Assembly (NCBI GenBank): GCA_945859605.1
Contig: OX243825.1
Location: 19,549,967-19,613,966 of the forward strand
Length of the DNA stretch: 64,000 bases
Source of the DNA: Lumbricus rubellus
Taxonomy: Eukaryota; Annelida; Clitellata; Crassiclitellata; Lumbricidae
Reading direction: 5' to 3'
The notes beneath the pieces are model-generated. The model was not told the DNA's origin and did not search any database. It was given only the letters and a program-made list of their open reading frames with translations. This document shows, piece by piece, positions 1 to 15,100 of the stretch (position 1 is its first letter; each line of letters starts with the position of its first letter). Position numbers and translations under genes: made by a program.

Positions 1-114
1 ACTGTAATGACTTCAAACACAGGTGTAACCTAACCACAAAGAAAGACCGTTAAAACATATCCTTTACATTACAATACAGAAATCTTGTAAATTTATCAAA
101 AGTAGCAAACATAC

Positions 115-3100
115 TTTGACTGTGCTGTCGGTAGCTCCAGAAAATATCTGCCCCCTTGCTGTTGCCAGACATGTTACGCTGCCATCATGCCGCACCAGTG
201 TCTGTGTACATATCATGTTGTCCATACTCCACACCTACAGTTCAAAATCAGACATCAGGGTATGACTTGAGCAAAGCGAATAAAAGCTACATCATAGTAA
301 TTAGAGCCATGACTCTTACCGGTATGTAATGCATGTATGTATGTATGTATGTATGTGTGTGTGTATGTATGTATGTATGTATGCATGCGTGCATGTATGC
401 ATGCAAGTATGCATGCATGCATGTACCGTATGTATGTATGTACACAGTACTACACATGTATGTATATATGTGCATGGACATTTATATAAGCTAATTACAA
501 TAACCTCACGAAGGCACCTAATGTAGCTACAAGACAGTTCTAAAGAAGTGTGACTTAAGTGAATTTGAGAATGTGTATCATAAGATACATGCAGTGCAGT
601 ATCGCAAAATTTTAACGGAAGACTAGTGTTCCAGCATGAAGGTCCATTGCATGAGAAGGCATGGTGTGCTTGCATCGATGTATGAGAACACAGTACTATC
701 AAGTCTCCACAAATCGCAGATTGCAAGAATCAATGACCTGGTTGCTTGCATACAGGAACACAGAGGTTCCTAATGTTATGCTAACTATGATGATTATGAT
801 GATCAACAGAGTATGATAGCACGTATTGTTGATGGCAATTACAATAACATTCAGGATATCTAATGAGCAAGATATCTATTAGCCACTTTTGTAGAATAAG
901 TTGCTTAGTGATCACATTGTAAGATCGTGTGTGATATCGGTGTTATCAAAGCCTGTAAGAAATTTATTAACTAAGAAATTTCTTTTAAACACCACTTGAC
1001 GATTGATTGAGCTTAACAAATTTTACAATAGTTAAGACGTTTCAAAAGCTCATTGTTACTAAAGCTCATTGTTACTAAAGCTCATTGTTACTAAAGCTCA
1101 TTGTTACTAAAGCTCATTGTTACTAAAGCTCATTGTTACTAAAGCTCATTGTTACTAAAGCTCGTTGTTACTAAAGCTCATTGTTACTAAAGCTCATTGT
1201 TACTAAAGCTCATTGTTACTAAAGCTCATTCTTCTAATTCTTATCAAACATTTCAAAGTGCCACTGCTGATGCCTAAGATAAATGGATAGGTGAATGAAG
1301 TCAAAATATATGTAAGACTTTACTACACAAATGCAAGTACGTACCCTCAGAGACCGGTCGTATGAAGCGCTGAAAACCTTAATCCCTGATGGACCGTTGA
1401 AGACAGCCATAGCGTACACTGTTCCGTTGTGACCAACTAATGTTGTAACGTGGTTACAGGAACCTACTTCCCAAACCTGCCAAATACATGACAATCACAT
1501 TTACAATGTAAATTTTTTCCCCAACAATCACATTTATAATGTAAGAATTTTTTCCATTTCACAGCACTTTTATGAACCAATTTAATTAACGACAGCGAAT
1601 ACCCGCAGTTTAGATACCACATGCCAATACATGCATACAATTATGTTCATAGCATGTAGAACATTGCAGACAATGATCACATGAGCATGATATTTAATGA
1701 ACATGTGAACTTGTTATCTTTAACACGTTGCCCGCCCAGTACGAATTATCTCGTAGACTCGTACCAAATCCAGTCATTTAACATGGCGTGTAGGTGGTCA
1801 AAGTGTTAACCCTTTACACAATAATCTTTTAATTTTAGGCCCGTTTTCAGCGGATATTCTCGGGGCAAACGGGTAAAAGATTAATGAACTCTGGGATAAT
1901 TAGACCTCAAGATTCACAATCAACAGGCACTCAGAGGGTATTATGGAATTCTTCAGTCACATTTCACTACATTACTACATTTGAATACGAATAAACTAAA
2001 CCCCTTTGTTTCCCCCGCATTGTTACTTACATGGATGCAGTTTTCATACATGCCGCAGAGGATATGATGAGGGGTTACTGCGATCGAATAGATACTTCCA
2101 CCTGGGATGTCTAGCTGTCGGACACATTCTAACGTATCCAGATCCCATATCTATAGATCACAAACATTTTAAAACAAGATAATTGACTAGCGCAAATATC
2201 GACCACTGAATGCAGACAATAAGATTGTTAGATGTCAAATCATTGCCACAGTTTATAATTTTGAGCTCTTCATTTTGCTATGAAGGGGCAACTGGCCTTG
2301 CCTAGTCGCCACACAATGCCAAGCTTTATCGATTGCAGGGCTGTCCTTATGGATTGATATCCGTTCAAAGCTGTGTTCATTACATCTGACAATCAAGCTT
2401 TGTTTAATAAATCTCTAAAGTCCTTTTCGTTTGCTCCGAATGGGCTGGGAGCGCTCCCGAGTATATGACCATTATAAAGTGCTTCTCTCAGTGAAAGCCT
2501 TTAGAAGCACTCACACTGCCAGTGTTTATCTATATATGAGTGAGCACTTGTTATAACGCCCCTTCACTATACTACTCAGAGGTGCTCCCGACTACAGCAT
2601 GGACACTGAATCAGAGTTTCACGCCGAAGAGCATGAGCAATTGCGAGTGAAGAACTTGCTCAAGGTCCCTACGCAGTGGTTCGAGGTGGATTCAAACCCG
2701 CAACCTTGTATATGTATTACCTGGACAAGACGAACATACAATTTCTACTGATACCCTGTTACATTATCATGAAGTATCAGAACAGACCTTTAGCGTTTGA
2801 AAGGATCCACCATAGAGGTAGTTCTGCGAGGAGGCGAGCGCTCGAACCCAATGGTTGATGCCAGTAATTGATCGTTTCAATTGCATACTGTGAACATCCC
2901 AGACCTAAAATACAACAGCGTTTCAATTGCATACTGTGAACATCCCAGACCTGAAATACAACAGTGCTGCCTGCATCAGATGGCAATCTATCAGCAAATT
3001 GAATGAACTGGTTGTCATGCACTATTGTTTTTTTAATTACATGATTATTGAGTGGCCCTATTAGCGGGATTGTCCATCCTTTCTGGGTCTCCCTTGATAA

Positions 3101-6100
3101 CCAAATTATGCTAAATTACTATGCTCATTGCCATAATTGTATTATGTTCATTGGTTCAGGAAATAAAATTCACTTTTTTTAAATATCCAAAGAATGTTCA
3201 ATGCTTAGCAAGTATTTATAAGAAACAATCTATTGCAATTCAATTGAGTGTATCAAGTTATAAATTCAATTATTTTCAGAAAGTCCAATAAGGCTGATTT
3301 TTCTTTTGTAATTGTAAATTTACACTGTTTAACACATGGCATTGTAGGGGTGTGCTAAAGTTTATCAAGAAGATATGCTACTACATCAACATAAGAGTTG
3401 AAGGTACAAATTCAAGACATTGTTCAAACATATTCATAGATTTCCTTCCCTTACTCCTTATACAGTCCTATTGACCCTCTAACGTTCGAGCTTGTACCGT
3501 TTACTATCACTATAGTCGGTGAAGGGTTAAACAGGAATTGAGGACCTACATCTCTAGCCAAGAAATACATATATATGATTTATTTCACATTATTTGACAA
3601 TGATACATTACTGAATTAATGAAAATTCAATCAATCATTCAATCAACATAAAGTATCTCCATTTACCAATTTAATAATGAACTGCATTGGCTTCCAGTCA
3701 TTTCTACAACACTCTTGAGCACTGTTAAAGACCTTTCTAATACCTGCTTAACCAATTCACCTTTCTATGCAAATCTAAAACAGAAATTTAATAACGGTTT
3801 CAATTCAGATTCTTACAGAAGCTGAATGATGTCTTTACAGAATCACATAAAGTAAAAATACCTTGATAAGTTTCAGTGAACCACTGAACAGCATGTTCTT
3901 TGCTGTAGCTAGAGTACAGACTGGATTATCGTGAGCTGTAACCGTTGTCTCTTTTTCTAAAGTTTCGATGTTCCACACCTGCATCACAGACAATAACAAT
4001 CTCATACATAATCACAAAATCGTGAAACTTATATAAACAGTCAAATGTGGGGCGTGGTGGTGTAGTGGTGGCGTCGTTGCCTTGGAGCCGGAAGGTTCGA
4101 GGTTCGAATCCACCTTGCCGCGTAAGGACCTTGGGCAAGTCCTTCACTTACAATTGCTCAGTGCTTCGGTGTGAAACTCCGATGCAGTGTATGCTTTGCC
4201 TTCGGGAGCGCCTCTGAGTAGAGAGAGCTTGAAGGGGCGCCATAACAAGTGCACATACATACAAACAAACACCATACTTCCAGATCACCTGACTGGCCTG
4301 AACTCCTAATCTCATTCTAAATGGTATTCTTTGTACCGATTTATAAACAGAAAACGCTCTGAAATTTTCACTAAACTCAAAGAACAGAGTGAATTCGCGA
4401 TCCTCAAGATGAGTATTTGGTACCATAAGACACGGCCTAAAACAGGGAGAGCTAGGCATGCCTTGAACCAAAGTCATTTTGCTCAGCAGTTTGCTCCAGT
4501 GTTCATGCTGCTTTTGCATTGTTCAAAACAATACTTACATGTGCAATGCATAGGAAATGCCTCACTTGAAATATGTAAACAAAATAGTTTTGGTTGAAGT
4601 AAATCCAAAAGCTGAGTGGTCAGCTGCCATTGTAAAATGGTCAAACTTAGAGTTAACATTTTCAATCAAATTTGTTTCTATGTTTGTATGAGTACTTGTT
4701 ATAGCACCCCTTCAAGCTCTCTCTACACAGAGGCGCTTCCGAATGCAGAGCGGACACTGCATCGGAGTCTCATGCCGAAGCGCTGAGCAATAATTGTGAG
4801 TGAAGGACTTGCCCAAGGTCATTACGCGGCAAGGTGGATTCGAACCTCAAACCGGCTCCAAGGCAACGACGCCACCACTAATAACACCAAGAAAACAACA
4901 CCAGTGTAACCATAGATGAAAGCAACGTCACTCACCAAAATTTGGCAATCTTGTGAAGCGCTGTAGAGTTTGCTGCCATAGACAGTCATTGCTAAGACAA
5001 TGCCTTGATGACCTTCCATTGTTTTAAGGCACCTATAAGATGAAGCGGTATCCCACACCTGCAAGTAAGACACAATGTCTAGTTAAGCAGTGAGACTCAA
5101 ATAACAAGGAGATTTAAACCTCTGATTTTCTTATATTCTCAGCTTGCTACAACTGATATCTGAAAACAAACAAGAGCTCAACAGTTTTTAAACCCGCTTT
5201 AACTTGCCTGAATCTGAACACTGATGGTACAAGTCTACAGATCTGCTACAAAATTATTAACATAGGAAGCGAGTATGCTTTTAAAGTACTCAATGCTCAT
5301 GGTGGCAAGTTGCTTCCAGTGTGTTTAATCCCAAGAGAAAGGGCATGATTTGAGGCGAGAGAAAGATGATGAAAGATTACCAGAAACGAGAAGAGAGCTT
5401 GGAAAGGCCATTTAACATGGAGGGCCCTATGCAGGCAAATGATCTGGATTGAGCCATTGCGGTCCTGATGCAGGGAACAAAGAAGCCAAGAGAACGCGGC
5501 AAATTGGCAGAGACAATCAAGTATAAAATCACAAAGATACTTCGGAGCAACAAAGATACTTCGGAGCAAGAATCAATTGAGACTTAAGGACCAAAATGAG
5601 AACTTTGAATTGCATGACGTGTGTAATTATCAGAACCTTTATCGTTTTGTCCGACGATCCGCTGAAGAGGTAGTCTTGGTAGACGCAAAGGCACCAAACA
5701 GGTCCGCTGTGACCAACGAACGTCCCTTTACATTTGAAGATCTGCTGCGGATCGAAGGCTGTTGCAAAAGCAAATTAAAAGAAATTAGCCATAAATTTGG
5801 AAATTTCTTTTAATAACATCAAATTTCATGTAATTTTCATGTCTGAATTCAAAGCCAATTCTTAGGCAAACTAAGCATAAATACAGATCTGCTATTGTCA
5901 TCACAGATTAACAACATGTGAGACGAAGCAGAAAAGAGACCACTTTATAGGAGTTGATTTGTTAACATATTTCCAATATGCTGATATCATAAGAGCTACG
6001 ACAACATTTTTTGGTACATTTAGTCCAAAAAGTCATGCCATTTAAAAATGAAAACAGAAAAGGCACTGAAACACAAAAATTCACCTGGTGGGAAGTCGCA

Positions 6101-9100
6101 CATAAAATTAGGTCGTGGCAGGTCACTCGACCTGACTTATGACCAGCCAAAATTCTTTTTGAGTCACATGGGTCCAATCACATCTGATAAGTCATAATAA
6201 GTAAGTAAGTAAGTAAGTATATTCTTTATCTAACCCAACTGCATCTATACACTTTGGAGAACTTGTCAGACTATTCTTGAAATTTTTATTATAATGCTGT
6301 AAATGCCGATATCACCAATTTCATCTCTTACCTCCACTCTGGCCACTTAGAATCACTTGAAACTTTTCCTGCAAACAAAGAACAAAGTTCATAGTAATCA
6401 CACTATAAATGTGAAACTATTTCTGTAGCATGTGCTGTTAAACCAAATATTGTGTGAATTCTTATTTCAGGGGCAATATTATATTCTCTTCTAAAGGTCA
6501 GGGCTTTTTAAATGTACAGTTGTACACAAAATGTGCAGTTCTAAATGGATTTCTACAGTTGTAGAAGCACTTCTGTACAGCTAAAACTAGCAAAACTGGT
6601 CATTGTCCTCTGATTGGAAGTAATCTACCATGGAGGATGGGAAAGGAAAGAAGGGGTTGTGCAGTTCTAAAAATTCCTTAAAACAGCCCTGCTAAAGGTG
6701 AATAAAATTACATTCTGTTGCGGTGTATTTGTTGAAAAAAATCAATGACGCATTTGTCAGGATTCAGCCTATTTATGGATATGAATTTATCACTGCAGAT
6801 TTATTTTTCACACTCTGACATGTCATAGATGTGAAACTTACGTGAAGTGTAGCAATTTCCGAACAAACTGTATCCATTCGGTTATCTTCGAAGGTATCTA
6901 TCACAAACATTAACACTAAAATCTTAAATACTGCAAAAAGACTGAAAAGAACAACAATTATGGCCCAGATCTGCTTTCTTACAAATTTTTCTAGCAACAC
7001 TGAAATACTTTATACAACTGAAATCTTAATAAACGCAAGTTATAAATGTACTTCAAACCTTGACAAACTCAACTCCAATTTAACAGTTCATTGCAAAGGT
7101 AACTGATAAATATGACTTTACTTGTATAAAAATAATATTCCAAGACTATAGCTGCTGAAGTTTAGCCGTCAAAAGTCATTTAAATGTCTGCATTGTCTGC
7201 CAGTATATCAACTAATACTTTACAGAAGACAGTATCTTAAAAGTGACTGGTAAACCAAAGCAGCTCATCATTAAAGCATGAAGTAATTATGTAATTAGGT
7301 CACTGACCTTCAACGCTCTTTTCTAGCGTTTCTACTTTTTCCGACAGTTTTCCTAACATCGCACGAAGGAAGCTGATCTCGTGATCTTTCTGCTGCAGGG
7401 ATTGCTGTAGGTCGGATATTTTGTTTTCCGTCCTCCGAATGAAATCCTTCATGCCTTCATATTGACAGCATCTCAAGTGCTTTTCCAGCTCAATGGCAGT
7501 GCCATGAAAAGAACACCTGTTCCAAAACATAGTTTCAGGCTGAATAAGCTGTATAGAAAATGAATTTTTAAAAATAGCTTACTATTTCTTAAGAAGCCGC
7601 AACAACCACTTCTGCTAGATTAGCTTTTTGTTATAAAAATATCTATTATTTATCGTTAAATAAATTCGTAGCGAGTGCAAGACCACATTCTAAAAAGAGC
7701 TTTTATTTTCCTATCAACACCTGGTGCACATTTCTTCCTAAACTCAAAGTGAAACAAAATCATAAAGTCTCTAAAAACATGTAAAAATAGTCTGCTGTCA
7801 AAAGAATAAATTATGAGATTAATAAGGTATTTTGTTAAATATCAGACCATTCGGAAACAGTTTGATATGGTATTCAGATCTCTATGGCATGATGTGGCTG
7901 AAAAAATCCCATTTAAAAAAGTCCAACAATGCAGACAAAAAATAAAATAAGATTGCTCCTAAAATCAAAAGAGTTTTCAACATTGAACATACCCATACTT
8001 ATGTTGTGGGCATAAAGCATGTTCACAATGAGAAAGATGGCCAGGTAAATCCTGTAACACAGAAAAATCAGTCTGCTCTCAAAAGCACTGCTAACAATAT
8101 GGCATGTGCATTTCAATTTTTTTAACTGTTCCATTAGACATGTACTAGCATTTAAGTAAATAACCATTCAAACTGTAAAGCTCTACTATTACCGGTGTAT
8201 AATAACATGACATTTACTTTTTTGAGCATCTGTGGGCAGTCGGGATTGTTTGGACAATAAGCGGTAGAATATTCGCATGCATCTTCGTGTGCCCTGAAAC
8301 AAGAATTCAACTCAATCACAATTTCAAGATTTAGGGCATAAAAACACAACCCAGACTATCATAAAAGGGTTGCTAAGCAACAATGGGAACGTCCATCTTC
8401 ACAGCACCAAACCACGATCGAAGAGAATGATTTTCAAACACTTGCAGAAGGGGCAAAGAACTTCATTAACCCTTTGAACCCAAAGATCCCGTAACTCTAT
8501 GGAAAACAGGCCAGAAAATCGGCCCGTCACGTTCAAAGGGTTAAGGAGACTGCTAGGCCTATAGTAACTCATTCCAGAAAGATGGACTGACCATAGTGAA
8601 GCTTTTAAATTTATGCAGCACTGTGGAAGTTCGAGCAATGGGGGCAACTAGGTCACCTTGTTTGGCAGAGCAAAGGAATCTATAATCTATGTAATCAGTA
8701 AGCAATGTGTCAGTTTGGAATTTAAAAAAGATGAGATCTGATAATGCATTCGAAAAACTATTCCATTACCTTGGAAGCAGATATGCATCTCTGTCATACC
8801 GTATTGGCAATAAACAAATGTTGATTGACTGATCAATACACAATTTAAATGGACGCTCCAATTATTCAAAACACAAAAAATCTGAACCACAATAGATATA
8901 TATCTAGATTTCTTCAATTGTATAACCCTTACTTCCTTGCATTGATCTTCAATTTGACTGGACATCCTGCAGGGTCCACCTCGAAGTTCTTGCCCCCGTT
9001 AGCGAGCTTCACACCGTACCGACAGTTGATGAAAAGCTCTCCTATTTGCTCGGACACGGCCAAGTTTGCCGCACAAACCGAAAGTGCAACTTTATCTACC

Positions 9101-12100
9101 GGACAGCAACCTACAGAACCAATGCAACCAAAAGTCTGATGCAATAAGAGCAGAAAACTGCTCCACTCATTATCAACTAAAACAAGGACTTTCTGTATAT
9201 TTTAAATACAATGCAAAGTATAGTAGCTGCGGGAATCCTAAATCTTAAACAAGTTCTAATGCACGTTAACGACAACAGAAGCAATTTCTATTCAACCACT
9301 TCGAATCAAAATTATTATTTTTAGTTGAACGATAGCAACCTATAACCTCCTTGTAAGACAGTCGTGGAAACTAGATAAAGTTCTACCATTATGATTATGC
9401 TGCATTATCACAAATTTTATATGCATTCAATATCATCAATAAATGAGAAGAACACATTTCTAAAGGCAAGATATCTGAATTCATAATTCTATTCTAATAA
9501 ATGTTCCTAAAGCCAAAATCAAACCAAAATTACTCTTAGCTACATAACTAATTTTTATGCTGTAAAAGAATAAAAATGCTATGGCTCGTAATGAAATGTT
9601 ATGACTGTCTTGGACAAAGATTTTAAAAAATGAAATGAAACATACATAAAGCAAAGTTATTTATGTAAAAGTTTAAAACAAAAATCACTAACTGTATTTT
9701 GACTGTAAAACACATCTTCGACAGAAAGTGTGCTGTAAAAATATCCAACAATAATTTAAGTTATCATCTGCAATTGATATGATACTATGTTTATATTGAT
9801 TTATTTTTTTACATCCATAGCGCAAACATTAGAATTTATTCACAGCTTCACCAAGAATACACAGCACTGGAAGATTATATGTGTCTATATCATTTAATCA
9901 CTATTTATCATTCAATTGCTACAGCAGTGTACACTGTACAACATCATTTAGTCGCTACTGCAGTGTACACTATACACTGTACAATAGTGGTGGCGTCGTT
10001 GCCTTGGAGTCGGAAGGTTCGAGGTTCGAATCCACCTTGCCGCGTAAGGGCCATGGGCAAGTCCTTCACTCACAATTGCTCAGCGCTTCGGCGTGAAACT
10101 CCGATGCAGTGTCCGCTCTGCATTCGGGAGCGCCTCTGAGTAGAGAGAGCTTGAAGGGGCGCTATAACAAGTGCACATACAAACAAACAAATACAGCAGT
10201 GTACACTGTACACTGGCATGAGGACATATGCAAAATATCATATAGCTTCTTTATATACAATATACATAATATACACCGTGATTCAATAAAAACTAAGCCA
10301 AATTGTTTTTCTTATATCTCTAATGCCGGATAACATATCACGCTAAAATTTTACAATTATTTAGAGAATTGGACCAAGAATATGATTCCAAAATTTCATG
10401 AGATAAAGTTGAACGGATAAAAAGATATGAATATTCAAACTTCATATGCCGAAATTGCAGTTTACAAGCAATTTTCTGTGAGATTCAATAAAAACGTCAG
10501 CTAAACTGTTTTTCATATATCTCCAATGTCTCATAATTAATCATAATAAAATTTTCCAGATATTTACACAATTGAACCACGAATAGGATTCCAAAATATC
10601 ATGTCATAAATATGAACGGATAGACAGATATGAATATTTAAACACCATCTCCAGAAATGTCAGTTTTCAGCAAGTCTGTTATGGTGTTCGTTCTGGTTTC
10701 GATGCTTGATAGTTCCCAATTTTGGACTTCAGGGGTTCTGGAGTAAAATTAACGGAGTATATTATCGCAATGTTTTGCTGTCACAACATCTTCCACCTGT
10801 TATCAGCCCCAGAAGGCTGTTTTCTTTTTCAACAGAACAGTGCCAGCCCACAGAGCCAAGGAAACCATCGAAATGCTGAGAAGAGAGACGCCAAACTTCG
10901 TTTATACCACATTATGGCCTCCGAACAGCCCAGATTTGACTTCTGTCGACTATAAAGTGTGGAGCATGCATGATACAAGACCGAGTCTAGCAGACAACTA
11001 TCCATGATATAAGCAATCTGAAGCAACGATTATTGGAAGTATGGGATGACCTGGAGCAGAGAATAATCGACGATGCTGTTGCAAATGCATGGCGCCAGTG
11101 CCTCCAGGTTTGTGTGCAAGCAAGAGGAGGACATTTTGAGCATGTTATTTAATTAAATAATCAAACCATACTGTCAGTGTCAGGGTCATATTGTTAGTTC
11201 AATTCACTACATATCTGGGAAATTTTAGAATGATTAATCATCAGGCATTGGAGATTATAAGGAAACATTTAATTGAATCTGACAGAAAATTGCTTGTGAA
11301 CTGCAATTTCGGCATATGAAGTTTAAATATTCATATCTTTTTATCCGTTCAACTTTATCTCATGAAATTTTGGAATCATATTCTTGGTCCAATTCTCTAA
11401 ATATTTGGAAAATTTTAGCATGATATGTTTTCAGGCATTGGAGATATATGAAAAACAATTTGGCTTAGTTTTTATTGAATCACGGTGTATTTCCAAATTG
11501 AACAAATAGCACAGTACTCCAGTAGAAGAAAATAGCAAAAGACTCAAAAGCAGATCAAAGACAAGTTTGAAAATTTGCATGTCCATAAAATTCAACTTTA
11601 TATGCAGTTATGGTCCAAAGATTCCACAAGCTTAATATAAAAAAAAACTGAACCAAATTTTCATTAAATTTCAAAGCGTGTATATTAATGTATCCATCAA
11701 AAAATAATCAATCTGATATTCAACAAATCATTCTTACACCGCATGGAGCTATGACAGGATCCTTGAAGACCTTTTTGCAAAGAGGACAAAACAGCATAGA
11801 ATTCGGAGGCTCAATAAACACCAGTGTTTCCTGCAAAGTAAAACAAACAAATCATCCAACGTATATTTTTCTGAAGTCAATCTTAAAACTCTACCAGCCT
11901 CCATAGTGTCCAGTCTAAGCAGAAATATTACCAATATTAATATTCCAAAAATAAACACAGACTAAAGTTAACCACCTTATTCATTCAATCTTGCACTCAT
12001 TCATTCATTCATTCAGTTTATATATTTTTTCTTTGTTCATGGTTGGGCTGGGAGCGCCTCTGAGTAGTTTCTTGAAGGGGCGCTATATAAATGCTCTGAA

Positions 12101-15100
12101 TGAATGAATGAATGAATGAATAGCACTTCTTCAAGGACACTATCCAGATGTACTCCTGAACAGAACAGTTTTGAGTTTAGTAATTAATATAGAATGTGTC
12201 AGAGAGGGATCTAGGCACAATTCCACGAGCACTCCATTCCAAAATGTCGAGCCCACCACTGAAACTCATCAAAATCTGTTTCACTAATTTCTCTCAAAAC
12301 AACTAACGTCTGATATTAATTAAAGTATTCTAGAAATAATTCTAACCTCTTCTTCCTCTTCCTTTAACGAATGGCCATTACTGGCTGCTGCCAACGTGTG
12401 AGAAATTGACAGATTTGAAGCTAAGAAAGAGGCCCCTGAAGGTCTTGAAGAATGCACCTGTCACAAATCAAATTATTTTAATTCCTCAACATAATAAAGT
12501 GAAAAGTGTCATCCAACATAAAGAAACACAAAACAAAGGCCTCCTTGCACCAACCTTTGTGCATAAGTTGCAATGGTGCATCTGCATCTAAACATGCACA
12601 CATCAGTTAGAAGAAAATAAATCAAATCACAAATATATTTCATCCATTTTAAGGAATTTTTAGAACTGCACAACTCCTTTTTCTTCCCATCCTCCGTGGT
12701 AAATTACTTCCAATCGCAGGACAATGACCATTTTTTTAAATACAGTATTAGCTGTACAAAAGTGCTTCTTCAACTGCACAAATCCATTTAGAACTGCACA
12801 TTCTGTGTACAATTGCATGTTAAAAAAGCCCTGATTTCATCAATCCAACTTCTACTGAAGCAAGAATTCATTAATCATTTTCATCAATCCAACTTCTAAT
12901 GAAGCAAGAATTCATTAATCATTTTCATCAATCCAACTTCTACTGAAGTAAGAATTCATTAATTATTTTCATCAATCCAACTTCTACTGAAGCAAGAATT
13001 CATTAATCATCTCATCAATCCAACTTCTACTGAAGCAAGAATTCATTAATCATTTTCATCAATCCAACTTCTAATGAAGCAAGAATTCATTAATCATTTT
13101 CATCAATCCAACTTCTACTGAAGTAAGAATTCATTAATTATTTTCATCAATCCAACTTCTACTGAAGCAAGAATTCATTAATCATCTCATCAATCCAACT
13201 TCTACTGAAGCAAGAATTCATTAATCATTTTCATCGATCCAACTTCTAATGAAGCAAGAATTCATTAATCATTTTCATCAATCCAACTTCTACTGAAGCA
13301 AGAATTCATCAATTATTTTCATCAATCCAACTTCTACTGAAGCAAGAATTTATTAATCATCTCATCAATCCAACTTCTACTGAAGCAAGAATTCATTAAT
13401 CATATTCATCAATCCAACTTCTACTGAAGCAAGAATTCATCAATTATTTTCATCAATCCAACTTCTACTGAAGCAAGAATTCATTAATCATTTTCATCAA
13501 TCCAACTTCTAATGAGGCAAGAATTCATTAATCATTTTCATCAATCCAACTTCTACTGAAGCAAGAATTCATTAATCATTTTCATCAATCCAACTTCAAC
13601 TGAAGCAAGAATTCATTAATCATTTTCATCAATCCAACTTCTACTGAAGCAAGAATTCATTAATCATTTTCATCAATCCAACTTCTACTGAAGCAAGAAT
13701 TCATTAATCATTTTCATCAATCCAACTTCAACTGAAGCAAGAATTCATTAATCATTTTCATCAATCCAACTTCAACTGAAGCAAGAATTCATTAATCATT
13801 TTCATCAATCCAACTTCTACTGATGCAAGAATTCATTAATTATTTTCGTCAATTGATCCAACTTCTACTGAAGCAAGAATTCATTAATCATTTTCATCAA
13901 TCCAGCTTCTACTTAAGCAAGAATTCATTAATCATTTTCATCAATCCAACTTCTACTGAGGCAAGAATTCATTAATTATTTTCATCAATCCAACTTCTAC
14001 TGAAGCAAGAATTCATTAATCATCTCATCAATCCAACTTCTACTGAAGCAAGAATTCATTAATCATTTTCATCAATCCAACTTCAACTGAAGCAAGAATT
14101 CATTAATCATTTTCATCAATCCAACTTCTACTGAAGCAAGAATTCATTAATCATTTTCATCAATCCAACTTCTACTGAAGCAAGAATTCATTAATCATTT
14201 TCATCAATCCAACTTCTACTGAAGCAAGAATTCATTAATCATTTTCATCAATCCAACTTCAACTGAAGCAAGAATTCATTAATCATTTTCATCAATCCAA
14301 CTTCAACTGAAGCAAGAATTCATTAATCATTTTCATCAATCCAACTTCTACTGAAGCAAGAATTCATTAATCATTTTCATCAATCCAACTTCTACTGAAG
14401 CAAGAATTCATTAATCATTTTCATCAATCCAACTTCAACTGAAGCAAGAATTCATTAATCATTTTCATCAATCCAACTTCAACTGAAGCAAGAATTCATT
14501 AATTATTTTCATCAGTCCAACTTCTACTGAGGCAAGAATTCATTAATTATTTTCATCAATCCAACTTCTACTGAGGCAAGAATTCATTAATTATTTTCAT
14601 CAGTCCAACTTCTACTGAGGCAAGAATTCATTAATCATTTTCATCAATCCAACTTCTACTGAAGCAAGAATTCATTAATCATTTTCATCAATCCAACTTC
14701 AACTGAAGCAAGAATTCATTAATCATTTTCATCAATCCAACTTCTACTGAAGCAAGAATTCATTAATCATTTTCATCAATCCAACTTCTACTGAAGCAAG
14801 AATTCATTAATCATTTTCATCAATCCAACTTCAACTGAAGCAAGAATTCATTAATCATTTTCATCAATCCAACTTCAACTGAAGCAAGAATTCATTAATT
14901 ATTTTCATCAGTCCAACTTCTACTGAGGCAAGAATTCATTAATTATTTTCATCAATCCAACTTCTACTGAGGCAAGAATTCATTAATTATTTTCATCAGT
15001 CCAACTTCTACTGAGGCAAGAATTCATTAATCATTTTCATCAATCCAACTTCTACTGAAGCAAGAATTCATTAATCATTTTCATCAATCCAACTTCTACT

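Noticed and set aside
4047..4272. tRNA gene called from A-box and B-box matches
   Set aside because: The head lacks a complete cloverleaf and is followed by a SINE body. About ten dispersed copies share the same 3' end.
5962..6177. Extra TRAF7 exon (frame containing GHKSGRVTC)
   Set aside because: It superficially resembles a WD40 segment, but neighbouring exons already join in phase with a complete coiled coil to WD40 transition, and it lacks a suitable acceptor.
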